Source of the DNA: AP-15 sp963789025
Lineage (GTDB): Bacteria; Pseudomonadota; Alphaproteobacteria; ATCC43930; CGMCC-115725
Assembly (NCBI GenBank): GCA_963789025.1
Contig: CAWBIT010000012.1
Span: forward strand, 29,880-93,879
Length of the DNA: 64,000 nt
Direction of reading: 5' to 3'
Shown here: in pieces, positions 9,021 through 16,962 of the stretch
Layout: each line of letters begins with the position of its first letter
Position numbering within the stretch: the first letter of the stretch is position 1
Translations under genes and position numbers: made by a program
Notes under the pieces: generated by a model
What the model saw: only the letters and a program-made list of their open reading frames with translations
The model's database searches: none
Told to the model about the DNA's origin: nothing

Positions 9021-9311
9021 ATGAGGTGCGACCTTACCGATGAAGAAGACACCGCTCTCGCGCGGTTGCTGAGCGACACCATCAGCGATGATCGCTATCT
9101 CCTTTTAGCCCGGATTAGGCTTTTGAAGACGATTCTCGGCAGGATCCGGCCGGAGCGGTCATCTCCACCAATGCCGCGCCGATCCGCCACAGGGAAATCC
9201 AAAGGGCGGACAAAAAGTCGCGGAAGGCGAGATTATCACAAATCAGCCCGCGAAAGCAGGGCGTGCGCCGATGGCAGGGTGCGCCGATGTCAAAGCGCGG
9301 CTATGGAATAG
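9021..9311 (+). CDS. Conserved hypothetical small protein
   Basis: 96 aa. The first about 45 residues (CDLTDEEDTALARLL, DDRYLLLARIRLLKTILGRIRPE) resemble a short alpha-helical family common in rhizobia-like genomes, usually about 65-75 aa long. The tail after about residue 50 is Arg/Lys/Ser-rich and looks unrelated, as if the natural stop was lost. Function unknown. Its last bases overlap the convergent gene ending at 9301. Confidence 0.5.
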   Translation: MRCDLTDEEDTALARLLSDTISDDRYLLLARIRLLKTILGRIRPERSSPPMPRRSATGKSKGRTKSRGRRDYHKSARESRACADGRVRRCQSAAME

Positions 9312-9744
9312 CTGTGTTGTGTGTCAGCTCCACGAACGCATCCGCAGCTAGAGCATCAAGGAGCATAGTGTCATCTCGCGGAAGTCGTCTTATCCCTGAG
9401 TGCGATTGATTTTTATCTGTTGGTTCATAAACAATGCGAACGATAGCGCCTCTGCCGCGGCATACCTCTTTTATCTTTGCTACATTGCCGACGCCAAAGG
9501 CGCTTTTGGTGCCAACTTTGAGCGTGCTGCGGAACATCTTCACCGACGCCTGAATTTTCGCATCTCGCTCACCCTCGAAATATTCCAACCAATTGACAGA
9601 AAGATAATCCTCATCAGGTTTTAGTTTGAAGGCTTCTCCCAAGAAGCCCAATACGTTGTCGTCTTCGTCCCTGCGAAGCTTTCCCCATGGTACATAGCGC
9701 ATTACATGATCTTCATTTGGAAGGTTCGTGACTCTTGTTTGCAT
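9301..9744 (-). CDS. Hypothetical protein, third gene of TIGR04255-type module
   Basis: 147 aa, cytosolic, with no signal or membrane segment. It contains RYVPWGKLRRDEDDNVLGFLGEAF and a central WLEYFEGERD; I do not recognise an enzyme motif. It overlaps the upstream gene by 32 nt on the same strand, which implies coupled translation and a functional link. Base composition is visibly lower in GC than the housekeeping genes, in line with horizontal acquisition. Confidence 0.72.
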   Translation of the reverse strand: MQTRVTNLPNEDHVMRYVPWGKLRRDEDDNVLGFLGEAFKLKPDEDYLSVNWLEYFEGERDAKIQASVKMFRSTLKVGTKSAFGVGNVAKIKEVCRGRGAIVRIVYEPTDKNQSHSGIRRLPRDDTMLLDALAADAFVELTHNTAIP

Positions 9745-10345
9745 GAGAAAACCAATGGTCGGGCCGGTGAGGTGCCAGACCTTCTACTAGCTCAGACACA
9801 TTCGTTTGACCAGCGAACCGAGCCGGCTCATCAATATCGCCGTAACGGGCCAGCACCCAGCTTACCCGATCATTGGGCAGGAACTCTATCGTTAGACGAT
9901 CTCGCGCTGTCGTCCAGGCGGCAATCAGATTGCCGGTGTGTGACAAACCAAGCCCCGGCCGGCGCGCCGGTCTAATGGTCAAGATCGCCTTTAAAAATGT
10001 CTGAAACGACGCGTGATTGAGCGGTTCGTCACCTTCTTCCCATTGGTCAGTTTCGTGTAATGAGTCGAGCTGCCGGAACAGTCTATCGCGCAAATCCCGC
10101 TCTAAATGCATTGCGACTTTGGAGGTTGAAACCTTGGCGTCTGCTAGAGCGTCAAACACTCGGCGTTCGAGCGATTGTCCTTCCGTGGAATGGGTAACTG
10201 AGGCGGGCGAAGGTCTTCGCAACCCATCAAGCCAATTTGCGATGATGTTGGTCTCCGTGCTCAACGCTGAGTGCAGTGACGCGCCCATAGTCCAGTTGGC
10301 GGTCGTGCCGCTGCGCCGACGCGGCGTGGTGATTAGACCTGACAT
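9713..10345 (-). CDS. Hypothetical protein, second gene of TIGR04255-type module
   Basis: 210 aa from the ATG at 10345 (GGGAGC lies upstream; a longer frame reaches 10381). It overlaps the end of the TIGR04255 gene by 13 nt and the next gene by 32 nt. A mid-protein helical segment (SLERRVFDALADAKVSTSKV) and a C-terminal EFLPNDRVSWVLARYGD strand are visible, but no known catalytic motif. The tight overlaps on both sides show it is the core of a three-gene operon. Confidence 0.72.
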   Translation of the reverse strand: MSGLITTPRRRSGTTANWTMGASLHSALSTETNIIANWLDGLRRPSPASVTHSTEGQSLERRVFDALADAKVSTSKVAMHLERDLRDRLFRQLDSLHETDQWEEGDEPLNHASFQTFLKAILTIRPARRPGLGLSHTGNLIAAWTTARDRLTIEFLPNDRVSWVLARYGDIDEPARFAGQTNVSELVEGLAPHRPDHWFSHANKSHEPSK

Positions 10346-11088
10346 GGCTTGAACAGCTCCCGAGCACGAGGCTTGATGCACGCTTCAAATACCTCATTCT
10401 TCTTAACACGAATTTGGTTTAGAAGTGCGTAAATGCCCTCGTCATTTTGAGGTGGTTCACCGTCCTTTGCAATGTCTTGATCGACGATGAAAGCTGCATG
10501 ACCTAGTAGTTGCGATGGTGCCGATGATGAATTCAGCGTCAGTATGCATCCGATATCCGGTAGCGGTAATTGCGCGACCACGCTATAGGCCATCAATGAT
10601 TGAAATTCTGTTGGCATGTGTGGGTATATATTTAGGTATTCTTCGTGCTCTATAATCGGGGCTGTAGCCGGAATATCAATTCGGTTGATGTATCGCACGC
10701 CAGTGCGCGTGATTTTCCGATAACCTAGAGTTCGTTTCCACGCCGCCCAATCGCGGCAAAATCGCTCGAAAAATACATCCCATCCGGGGTAGAGACCTAG
10801 TTGTGAAAACACGAACTGCGTAGGCCACACTAGAACTATTTGCGTCTGGTCTTCCGTGCTCAACCTGTTGCCGTGCGTCTCAATGGGGTGTGCTGTGGTT
10901 ACACCTTGCTGGCCCGGAGGAGGCACATTCAGACGCACTTCGATATTTCTGATGGGCTGTTGCAGTGGATAGAGAGACTTTAGAGCCGCACTGACCTTCG
11001 TAATGTCATCCGCCTCAATCGCTGTGGCAAATCGTAGTTCAATGACCGCTTCCGTAATTGGTGGCTGCTTATATGGCTGCTCCGACAT
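10333..11088 (-). CDS. TIGR04255 family protein, first gene of three-gene module
   Basis: 251 aa. The N-terminus (PPITEAVIELRF about residues 9-20, LNVPPPG, then FVFSQLGLYPGW and TRTGVRYINRIDIP) matches the sporadically distributed TIGR04255 family, whose function is unknown. It is the promoter-proximal gene of an operon with the two hypothetical genes downstream. A degenerate serine recombinase lies directly upstream on the same strand. Low GC relative to surroundings suggests transfer. Confidence 0.8.
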   Translation of the reverse strand: MSEQPYKQPPITEAVIELRFATAIEADDITKVSAALKSLYPLQQPIRNIEVRLNVPPPGQQGVTTAHPIETHGNRLSTEDQTQIVLVWPTQFVFSQLGLYPGWDVFFERFCRDWAAWKRTLGYRKITRTGVRYINRIDIPATAPIIEHEEYLNIYPHMPTEFQSLMAYSVVAQLPLPDIGCILTLNSSSAPSQLLGHAAFIVDQDIAKDGEPPQNDEGIYALLNQIRVKKNEVFEACIKPRARELFKPCQV

Positions 11089-11211
11089 GGGGGCGTCCTC
11101 GTGTCCTCTTAAAATCGACGCGCCTTAGCTGGGGCGCGGGGTCGTCACCTAGACCCATTTTTTGGCCTTTCTAGCGGTCTGACGTATTTCTGACGCAGGC
11201 GGGCACAAGTG

Positions 11212-11819
11212 TCAAAGGGGCGTTGGCCTTGCTGTCAGCCTCGAAATCGTACTTTTCCCCACACCGTAGCTCCGCGCGGGTTCCCCGAGGGTAGTTCCCT
11301 CTGCGCGTCGGCGGCGGGCCTCGTCCTGCTGAGCCTCCGTCAATTTGGTCTCCGGCCCATGCGCTGCCCGCGTTTCTGCGCCCGGCTGCGGCCCTCGGCG
11401 GTGCGGGTGCGGATAAGGTCGCGCTCGACGTCGGCCAAGCCGCCGAGAACGGCAATCATCAATCGCCCGGTGCTGGTGCCGGTGTCGGCCCACGGCTCGG
11501 CAAGCGAACGGAATTGGGCCTTGGCGTCCACGATCTTTTTGACGATGGCGAACAGGTCGAAGGTGCTGCGCGCGAGGCGGTCAATCCGCGTCACCGTCAC
11601 CACGTCGCCGGGGGCGAGGTGCTTGAGCATCTTGAGAAGCTCGCGGCGGTCGTTGTGCGCGCCCGTGACCTTCTCGCGGTAAATCCTGCCGCACCGTTCG
11701 GCGCGCAACTGCTCAAGCTGGGCGTCGAGCGTCTGTCCGTAGGTGCTCACGCGGGCATAGCCGAGACGCCGGTTTTCGGGGGGTGGTTCGGCCTTGGTTT
11801 TCAATTTCGTTCCGGTCAT
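11212..11819 (-). pseudogene. Serine recombinase (resolvase/invertase family), frameshifted
   Basis: The catalytic domain is intact in the first frame (LGYARVSTYGQTLDAQ with the nucleophilic Ser; ARSTFDLF; GGLADVERDLIRTRT), but the frame stops at 11340 just after RMGRRPN. The missing Hin-like helix-turn-helix continues in another frame down to 11212 (LTEAQQDEARRR, ARSYGVGKSTISRL). Inserting one base in the CCAAATTG run at about 11346 restores the full protein, so a single-nucleotide deletion separates catalysis from DNA binding. This is either a real inactivation of the island's recombinase or a sequencing error. Confidence 0.85.
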
Positions 11820-11931
11820 AAGTTACGGGAAGCGTAACCCCTTGATCGGCAGGGGCAAGGATTTTCCCGAATTTCTTGATTTCTGCACTTCCACTATGAT
11901 TGGAATTGGAGCGGGAGAGCGCTCTGGTGTG

Positions 11932-12378
11932 TCAGATGTGCCTGGGCCGCATTGCCAGCCCCGCCAATTTCGGCTCCACGTCTGCCGTCGTCTTGCCGGC
12001 CGCGTGCGCGGCGCTGAGGTGGTCCACCTTCGACAGATTGCCGCCATCGCGCATCCGCTCGAGCGCGGCCGCCGGCGTTGGCAGTGACGCGTCGTCCTGC
12101 TGCCAGTGAACGTAAGAAGCCTCGTCGCACCAATGGGGCAATCGAGGCATTGTATTCACGTGGGGAGCGGCTGTCTGGAACGCACGCATCGCCGGTTCGT
12201 CTGTCCAGACTGTGAATGTCCAGAAACCACGGGGCAGCTCACCTGCTAGCGCGCCGCCCAGAAACCCGGCACTCAATTGCGCCTGACGCCTGATCCGCCA
12301 GACATGAACAACGAACGACGGCAGAAACCGCCACCACCGCACGTGAAGCCTGGTAACCACCACGATCATTTTTGCCAC
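11932..12378 (-). CDS. DUF3291-like (ABM-fold) hypothetical protein
   Basis: 148 aa. IVVVTRLHVRWWRFLP, GFLGG, FWTFTVWTDEPAMRAF and CDEASYVHWQQDD match a family of ferredoxin-like, monooxygenase-fold proteins often labelled DUF3291. The final about 30 residues are variable. Role unknown; possibly a small-molecule-binding or haem-binding protein. It is divergent from the gene at 12742. A start a few codons downstream (MIVVV) is also possible. Confidence 0.7.
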   Translation of the reverse strand: MAKMIVVVTRLHVRWWRFLPSFVVHVWRIRRQAQLSAGFLGGALAGELPRGFWTFTVWTDEPAMRAFQTAAPHVNTMPRLPHWCDEASYVHWQQDDASLPTPAAALERMRDGGNLSKVDHLSAAHAAGKTTADVEPKLAGLAMRPRHI

Positions 12379-12741
12379 TTACTGGACAGCGCCGAATCTG
12401 TCAAACCGACATTTTCCAGCTTCCACGGTCGCGTTAAAGAAGAACAGCCAAACCGAGGCAGTCGCAACGAAATTAGGCATTATTTGCTGTATTTGCTGTC
12501 GCGTGAGGGAGCGTCACCGAATGGCCGAGACGCAGTAGCGGCTCGGGGCGCTCTTGCGCCTAGCGCCCGGCCCGAAGGGACACGCCCAAAAGAGTCCGAT
12601 TACCGGTCATATGGAAAATCCGCCGCCGTCAATTATAGCGGCACGGGTCATCTCCTGTTGACCCGGCGCGTTGGCTTGACGTTATCAGGCAGAGATATCA
12701 TCTGGAGCATCGCAAAGCCTTGTGGAACCCGATCTCAGTAG
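12379..12741. other. Divergent intergenic region
   Basis: 363 bp between divergently transcribed genes, AT-richer than the flanks. No conserved gene was seen. It must contain the promoters for both genes; a TTGACG-like hexamer at about 12677 is a weak candidate only. Confidence 0.5.
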
Positions 12742-13392
12742 ATGGAAAAGTCGAAGAAAAACGACTTAGTTGAGACCATGCAGACGGTCGGACTCGACCC
12801 TCTCCAGTTTGAGCTCGTCGAGGATAACGACGAAGTCCACATTAAACACAAATGCTCGCCGTCATATTACACCTTCCGTTACGAAGGGGGACTGATAACC
12901 GGGACCTATGTGGTCGGAGATGGCCCAGAGTGGCCAAGCGTCGCAAGTAGTAGTTGGCAAGCTTTGCTTCCACGGATTACCAGGTGGCTTCAAGACGTTA
13001 AGCGCGACATCGAAACACCGGATAAATGGGCTGATCTTCAGATAAAGGCGCAATTGCTCGGTGTGGTGCCTGCACGTATTACCGAAAATACGCCTTTCAC
13101 TTTCGACGAGCAAAAACAGATTGCAGAACTACTGCAGGCTATGGTGGAGCGCGCACAACGCACATACTCGCTTTCACCGGCGCAGGTAAACGCCTTGAAC
13201 GAGAAGCTCGACTACGTCGTTGACGCCTCGCATCGCCTGGGTCGGAAAGATTGGTTTCTTCTTTTTGCTGGGGCTATGTTTACTTATCTACCGATATTAC
13301 TTCCCCCCGAGGCCATTCGTGACATGTCCTTGGGGTTTTTGACGGCCATAAGTCACTTTCACGGATTTCCGGATTTACCCTTACTGCCGTGA
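12742..13392 (+). CDS. Orphan hypothetical protein with C-terminal hydrophobic segment
   Basis: 216 aa, unrecognised. It has an N-terminal beta-rich region (FELVEDNDEVHIKH, YYTFRYEGGLITGTY, residues about 18-55), a helical middle (KQIAELLQAMVERA, VNALNEKLDYVVD) and a hydrophobic C-terminal stretch (FLLFAGAMFTYLPILLPPEA, about residues 173-192) that could insert in the membrane. Low GC and codon use unlike the housekeeping genes point to acquisition. No good ribosome site precedes the ATG. A sensor plus membrane-tail layout is common in defence effectors, but nothing here proves such a role. Confidence 0.7.
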   Translation: MEKSKKNDLVETMQTVGLDPLQFELVEDNDEVHIKHKCSPSYYTFRYEGGLITGTYVVGDGPEWPSVASSSWQALLPRITRWLQDVKRDIETPDKWADLQIKAQLLGVVPARITENTPFTFDEQKQIAELLQAMVERAQRTYSLSPAQVNALNEKLDYVVDASHRLGRKDWFLLFAGAMFTYLPILLPPEAIRDMSLGFLTAISHFHGFPDLPLLP

Positions 13393-13774
13393 TCCGCCTC
13401 GCGCTACGCGAGCGCACCCTCTCATCGTCGGCAAGGTGTGCTGTGCTGATCCTGTAACCGGGATTGAAGTCCGGCTTCCCCTCGAAATCTACATCTTGTG
13501 TTCGTGTCGCCGTCTGCAGGTAAAAAACAAGTCCTTCCGCTAACGATGGAGACTTTTCCGCCGCCCGGCACCGACGACGAAAACTATTGGGCTGCGCCCC
13601 GCTCACGGGTCGCCCATCCGGGCGGTTCGAGAAACCGTTTGCTGGGTCATGCTGCTGCGACGGCTCGTCCTTCGGAGGCTCGTGCGGCAACAACAAAATT
13701 GCCATAATCACATGGTATCCGTCTCCAGAGGGCATCCGGCGGCGGGCGTCGAGATGACCGATCGAGGTGGAGCG
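13393..13774. other. Gene-free stretch
   Basis: 382 bp with no convincing coding region on either strand. Long antisense frames exist through here and the DUF5681 gene but show no recognisable protein. Confidence 0.5.
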
Positions 13775-14269
13775 ATGACTGATATTTCTCTGCAGAAAAC
13801 AGCAACAACAGTAAAACGGAGTCGAGGTCGACCGTTTGCAAAAGGACAGTTCGGAAATCCCGGCGGTCGGCCTCGCGGCTCGATCAACCGGTCTACTCGG
13901 GCGGCGCAGCTGTTGCTCGATGGCGAAGCGATGGCGCTGAGCCGCAAGGCGGTCGAACTCGCCCTGGCCGGCGATCCGACGGCTTTGCGGCTCTGCCTCG
14001 ACCGCACCGTCGCGCCGCCCCGCGACCGGTCCGTCGAGCTCGCTCTGCCGCCGATCAACAGCGCGGCCGACATCCTTGGCGCGATAAAGGTGGTCGCCGA
14101 CGCGGTCGGGCCCGGCGGCATCACCCCCGGCGAGGGGTTCGCGCTGTCGCAGATGATCGAAAGCTTCCTGCGGGCGATCGATGCGAGCGATTTCGACAAT
14201 CGCTTGCGGCAATTGGAGGACGCGCAGCCAGCACGCCGTCCAGATCCTTATGGGTATACGGCCCGCTAA
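13775..14269 (+). CDS. DUF5681 domain-containing protein
   Basis: 164 aa from the ATG at 13775, chosen for its GAGGTGGAG ribosome site; the ATG at 13754 is less likely. The hallmark GRPFAKGQFGNPGGRPRGS (about residues 14-32) is the DUF5681 motif found on small phage- or island-borne proteins. The rest is helical (MALSRKAVELALAGDPTALRLCLDR) and ends basic. Function unknown; a DNA-binding or terminase-accessory role has been suggested for such contexts. The first codons coincide with an interspersed microrepeat rich in AACAGC. Confidence 0.78.
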   Translation: MTDISLQKTATTVKRSRGRPFAKGQFGNPGGRPRGSINRSTRAAQLLLDGEAMALSRKAVELALAGDPTALRLCLDRTVAPPRDRSVELALPPINSAADILGAIKVVADAVGPGGITPGEGFALSQMIESFLRAIDASDFDNRLRQLEDAQPARRPDPYGYTAR

Positions 14270-14429
14270 GGACCTGAGCTTGTGCCACGCTCCCGATACA
14301 GCGGAAGACAGCAAACCGACAGCGGAATTGCCGCTGCTGCTGCGCCCCGTCGCGGCACTCCAACCCAGGATTTCCGCGGCGGAGCGAAGCCGATCGCTCT
14401 ATTTTCGCTGCAAAAAACAGCAGAAACAG

Positions 14430-14492
14430 CTAGTGCACGGAGTCATTCAGTTGATGCAGCTCGACGTCCCCTCCGCGCTTTCCCGGCGAAGG
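14430..14492. repeat. 63-bp direct repeat, right copy
   Basis: Same orientation and near-identical to 8698-8760, at an offset of 5732 bp. After the shared CCCGGCGAAGG the two copies diverge, which is what an island insertion or repeat recombination would give. Confidence 0.85.
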
Positions 14493-14532
14493 AGGCTGGT
14501 AGGAAAATCGACGATTGGCCGGATCAGCTTTG

Positions 14533-14646
14533 TGCGTCCTTCGAGACGGCCGCTTCGCGGCCTCCTCAGGATGAGGGTTTTCTTAATGCCATCAAAGGAT
14601 TACCTCATGCTGAGGAGCGCCCAACTGGCGCGTCTCGAAGCACGCA
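14533..14646. repeat. Palindromic repeat, TGCGTCCTTCGAGACG family
   Basis: Begins TGCGTCCTTCGAGACG and ends with the inverse GCGTCTCGAAGCACGCA; the centre holds CCTCAGGATGAGG and CCTCATGCTGAGGAGCGCC. It is the intact counterpart of the unit split by the insertion sequence at 24399-25977. Confidence 0.85.
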
Positions 14647-14771
14647 CCACCTCGCTGCAGCTTTGCTTTCGCTGGACCGGCTTTCGCCGGCGCCGACCTC
14701 AAGCTGGAGCGGGCCTCCCCCACCTCACCCCGACCCTCTCCGCCCCCAGGGGCGGAGAGGGAGAAGCGTGC

Positions 14772-15110
14772 TCAATCCCGCGGGATGATCACCTTCTCCT
14801 CGGTGATGAAGCTTTTGATCCGGCCGATGAAGAGGGCGCCATCGGCGTGCAGCGCCTTGGCCTCCGGAGAGGCATTGGCGCGCTCCATGGCGGCCGGATC
14901 GTCGTACCAGGTCTCGGCAACTCCATCGACTTCGACGTCCGTTGCCGGAATGTCGGGCCGGGTCCGCTCGCCGACAATATGCGACTGAACGTAACGGCGC
15001 AGTCCCGGCACAGCGTGAGCGAGCGGCGCGTGCAGCTCGAGCCAGTGCTTGACGAATTGCTCGTGCGACAGCCCCGCCTTGCGGGTCAGCAGCGAGACGC
15101 TCTTGATCAT
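14772..15110 (-). CDS. EthD domain-containing protein
   Basis: 112 aa. A dimeric ferredoxin-like barrel protein of the EthD family, which accompanies oxidative degradation systems. IKSVSLLTRKAGLSHEQFVKHWLELHAPLA at residues 2-31, compared in pieces, fits the family, as do VDGVAETWYDD and the C-terminal ITEEKVIIP. Length is typical. It is transcribed divergently from the SDR gene 66 bp away, suggesting co-regulation from the shared intergenic region. Confidence 0.88.
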   Translation of the reverse strand: MIKSVSLLTRKAGLSHEQFVKHWLELHAPLAHAVPGLRRYVQSHIVGERTRPDIPATDVEVDGVAETWYDDPAAMERANASPEAKALHADGALFIGRIKSFITEEKVIIPRD

Positions 15111-15176
15111 CGGCTAAGCCCTTCCGTTGCTATGTTCAGTAGCGCATGCTGCGCCGGGCGAGCCTGAGGAGGAAGC

Positions 15177-15926
15177 ATGAAGATCGATATTGCCGGCAGA
15201 CGCGCCATTGTCGCCGGCGGCAGCCGCGGTATCGGGCGCGCAATCGCACTGGCCTTTGCCGAGGCCGGCGCCGGCGTGTCGATTTGCGCGCGCGGCGCCG
15301 AGGCGCTCGCCGCCACCCGCGACGAGATCGCCCGGCATGGCGGCGGCGCCCATGCCGCGGTCTGCGACCTTTCGGACGCCGCGGCCATTCCGCGCTACAT
15401 CGCGGAAGCGGCCGAGACCCTCGGCGGAATCGACATACTCGTCAACAATGCCTCAGGGTTCGGGACCAGCGACGACGAAGCCGGATGGGCCGCCAGCATC
15501 TCGGTCGACCTCCTGGCGACCGTGCGAGCGACGCGCGCGGCGCTGCCCTACCTCGAAAAATCCGAGGCAGGCTCGATCCTCAACATCTCGTCGATTTCGG
15601 GGTTCAAAGCTTCGGTCCGCACGCCGCCCTACGGAGCCGTCAAGGCCGCGATCCTGGAATACACCTTGACCCAGGCTGCGGCGCTCGCGAGCAAGCGAAT
15701 CCGGGTCAACTGCATCGCCCCCGGCTCGGTCGAATTCCCCGGCGGCACCTGGGCGCGCGCCAAGGCGAACAATCCGGATCTCTACCGCGGCATCCTCAGA
15801 AGCATCCCGTTCGGCCGGCTCGGCCGCCCGGAGGAAATCGCGCAGGTCGCACTGTTCCTTTCGTCGCCGCTGGCCAGCTGGGTCACCGGCCAGAACATCG
15901 CCGTCGATGGCGGGCAGATGCTCTGA
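15177..15926 (+). CDS. Short-chain dehydrogenase/reductase (SDR)
   Basis: 249 aa NAD(P)-dependent oxidoreductase. The Rossmann motif GGSRGIGRAIA (residues about 15-25), the NNASG strand motif, catalytic Ser in NISSISG and the YGAVK Tyr/Lys pair are all present, with a C-terminal PEEIAQVALFLSS and VTGQNIAVDGG typical of FabG-like SDRs. AGGAGGAAGC precedes the ATG. The stop overlaps the start of the following DUF218 gene by 20 nt. Substrate unknown. Confidence 0.92.
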   Translation: MKIDIAGRRAIVAGGSRGIGRAIALAFAEAGAGVSICARGAEALAATRDEIARHGGGAHAAVCDLSDAAAIPRYIAEAAETLGGIDILVNNASGFGTSDDEAGWAASISVDLLATVRATRAALPYLEKSEAGSILNISSISGFKASVRTPPYGAVKAAILEYTLTQAAALASKRIRVNCIAPGSVEFPGGTWARAKANNPDLYRGILRSIPFGRLGRPEEIAQVALFLSSPLASWVTGQNIAVDGGQML

Positions 15927-16962
15927 AGCCGACGCGATTGTCGTCCTCGGGTGCCGCGGTCCCGCGGCGCTGCGGCGACGGCTGGAGATCGGCATCTGCC
16001 TATTCGAGCAAGGCGCCGCGCCGCTGCTCGTGCTCTCGGGCGGCGGCAGCGGACCGGTGCCCGAAGCGGAGTTGATGCGGCGGGCGGCGATTGCTCATGG
16101 CGTCCCGCCGACGGCAACGCTGGTCGACCCCGTCTCCCGCGACACCTTCGAGAATGCGCGCGAGACCGCACGGCTGCTGAGTGCGCGAGGGCTGGGTTCC
16201 GTGGTGCTGGTCAGTGACCGCGTCCACTTGCCGCGCGCGGCGCTTTTGTTCCGCCTCGCTGGCTTGCGGCTTGCCGGGCGGGCCGCGGTCCCGGCGTCCT
16301 CGTTCAGGCGGGCGGCCGTCGCCGCCGTCCGCGAGATCGCTGCGCTGCCCTGGAGCCTTTTGCGCGCTGCGTTACGTCGTCTGGGCCACAGTGAGCAGGG
16401 GCAGCATCCGCCAAGACAGCACGGCAACAGCAACCGTCGCGGTTCCGGTCAGCAAGAACAACCCAGGGATGCTGACGCCGATCGCGATCAGCCCCATCGT
16501 CACGGCCGAGGAGATCACCATTGCAGCGGCATTGACGATGTTGTTCGCCGCGATCGCCCGGGCGCGGTGCTCGCGTTCGGTCATCGCCTGCAGCAGCGCG
16601 TAGAGCGGCACGACAAAAACTCCGCCCGAGGCGGCGATTGCGAAGAGGTCGGCGAGAATTCGCCAATGCAGCGGGTCGCCGAGAAATGCCGCAAGGGTTA
16701 TGAGCTCTCCGGCTCCCGCCGGCGGCGGGCTGGCGAGCCACAAATCGATCGAGAAGAGCCCTATCCCCAGTGCTCCCCAGGGCACGCAGCTTGCGCTGAG
16801 CCTCCCGGCGAGCAGGCGATTGCACAACAGCGAACCGAATGCGATCCCGACGGAAAACAACGTCAGAAACAAGGTCACGACCACCGCTTCCGCTCCGAGG
16901 ATGAAGCGGACATAGGCCGGGAATTGCGACAGATAAGTCGCGCCGGCCAGCCAGAACCATGA
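15907..16962 (+). CDS. DUF218/YdcF-like protein with overlong antisense tail
   Basis: The open frame encodes 351 aa, but only residues 1 to about 160 look like protein: ADAIVVLGC, LLVLSGGGSG, DTFENARETARLL, VVLVSDRVHLPRAALLFRLAG match the DUF218 (YdcF/ElyC/SanA) family. From about position 16372 onward the frame runs antisense through the 3' third of the convergent MFS gene and becomes Gln/Arg/His-rich, low-complexity sequence. The normal end of such proteins is near residue 160-200, so either the stop was lost or a frameshift removed it. Known relatives act in cell-envelope metabolism; the role here is not known. Confidence 0.65.
   Translation: MAGRCSEADAIVVLGCRGPAALRRRLEIGICLFEQGAAPLLVLSGGGSGPVPEAELMRRAAIAHGVPPTATLVDPVSRDTFENARETARLLSARGLGSVVLVSDRVHLPRAALLFRLAGLRLAGRAAVPASSFRRAAVAAVREIAALPWSLLRAALRRLGHSEQGQHPPRQHGNSNRRGSGQQEQPRDADADRDQPHRHGRGDHHCSGIDDVVRRDRPGAVLAFGHRLQQRVERHDKNSARGGDCEEVGENSPMQRVAEKCRKGYELSGSRRRRAGEPQIDREEPYPQCSPGHAACAEPPGEQAIAQQRTECDPDGKQRQKQGHDHRFRSEDEADIGRELRQISRAGQPEP

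Larger units (their letters stand above)
14270..14771. other. Repeat-rich gene-free stretch closing the island
   Basis: Holds an AACAGC-type microrepeat (about 14400-14430), the right copy of the 63-bp direct repeat (14430-14492), a palindromic CGTCCTTCGAGACG unit (14533-14646) and a CTCACCCCGACCCTCTCCGC unit (about 14724-14766). No gene was seen. Confidence 0.75.

Noticed and set aside
13280..14314. 344-codon minus-strand open frame overlapping the orphan gene and DUF5681
   Set aside because: No domain, crosses two better genes and an intergenic region; kept out.
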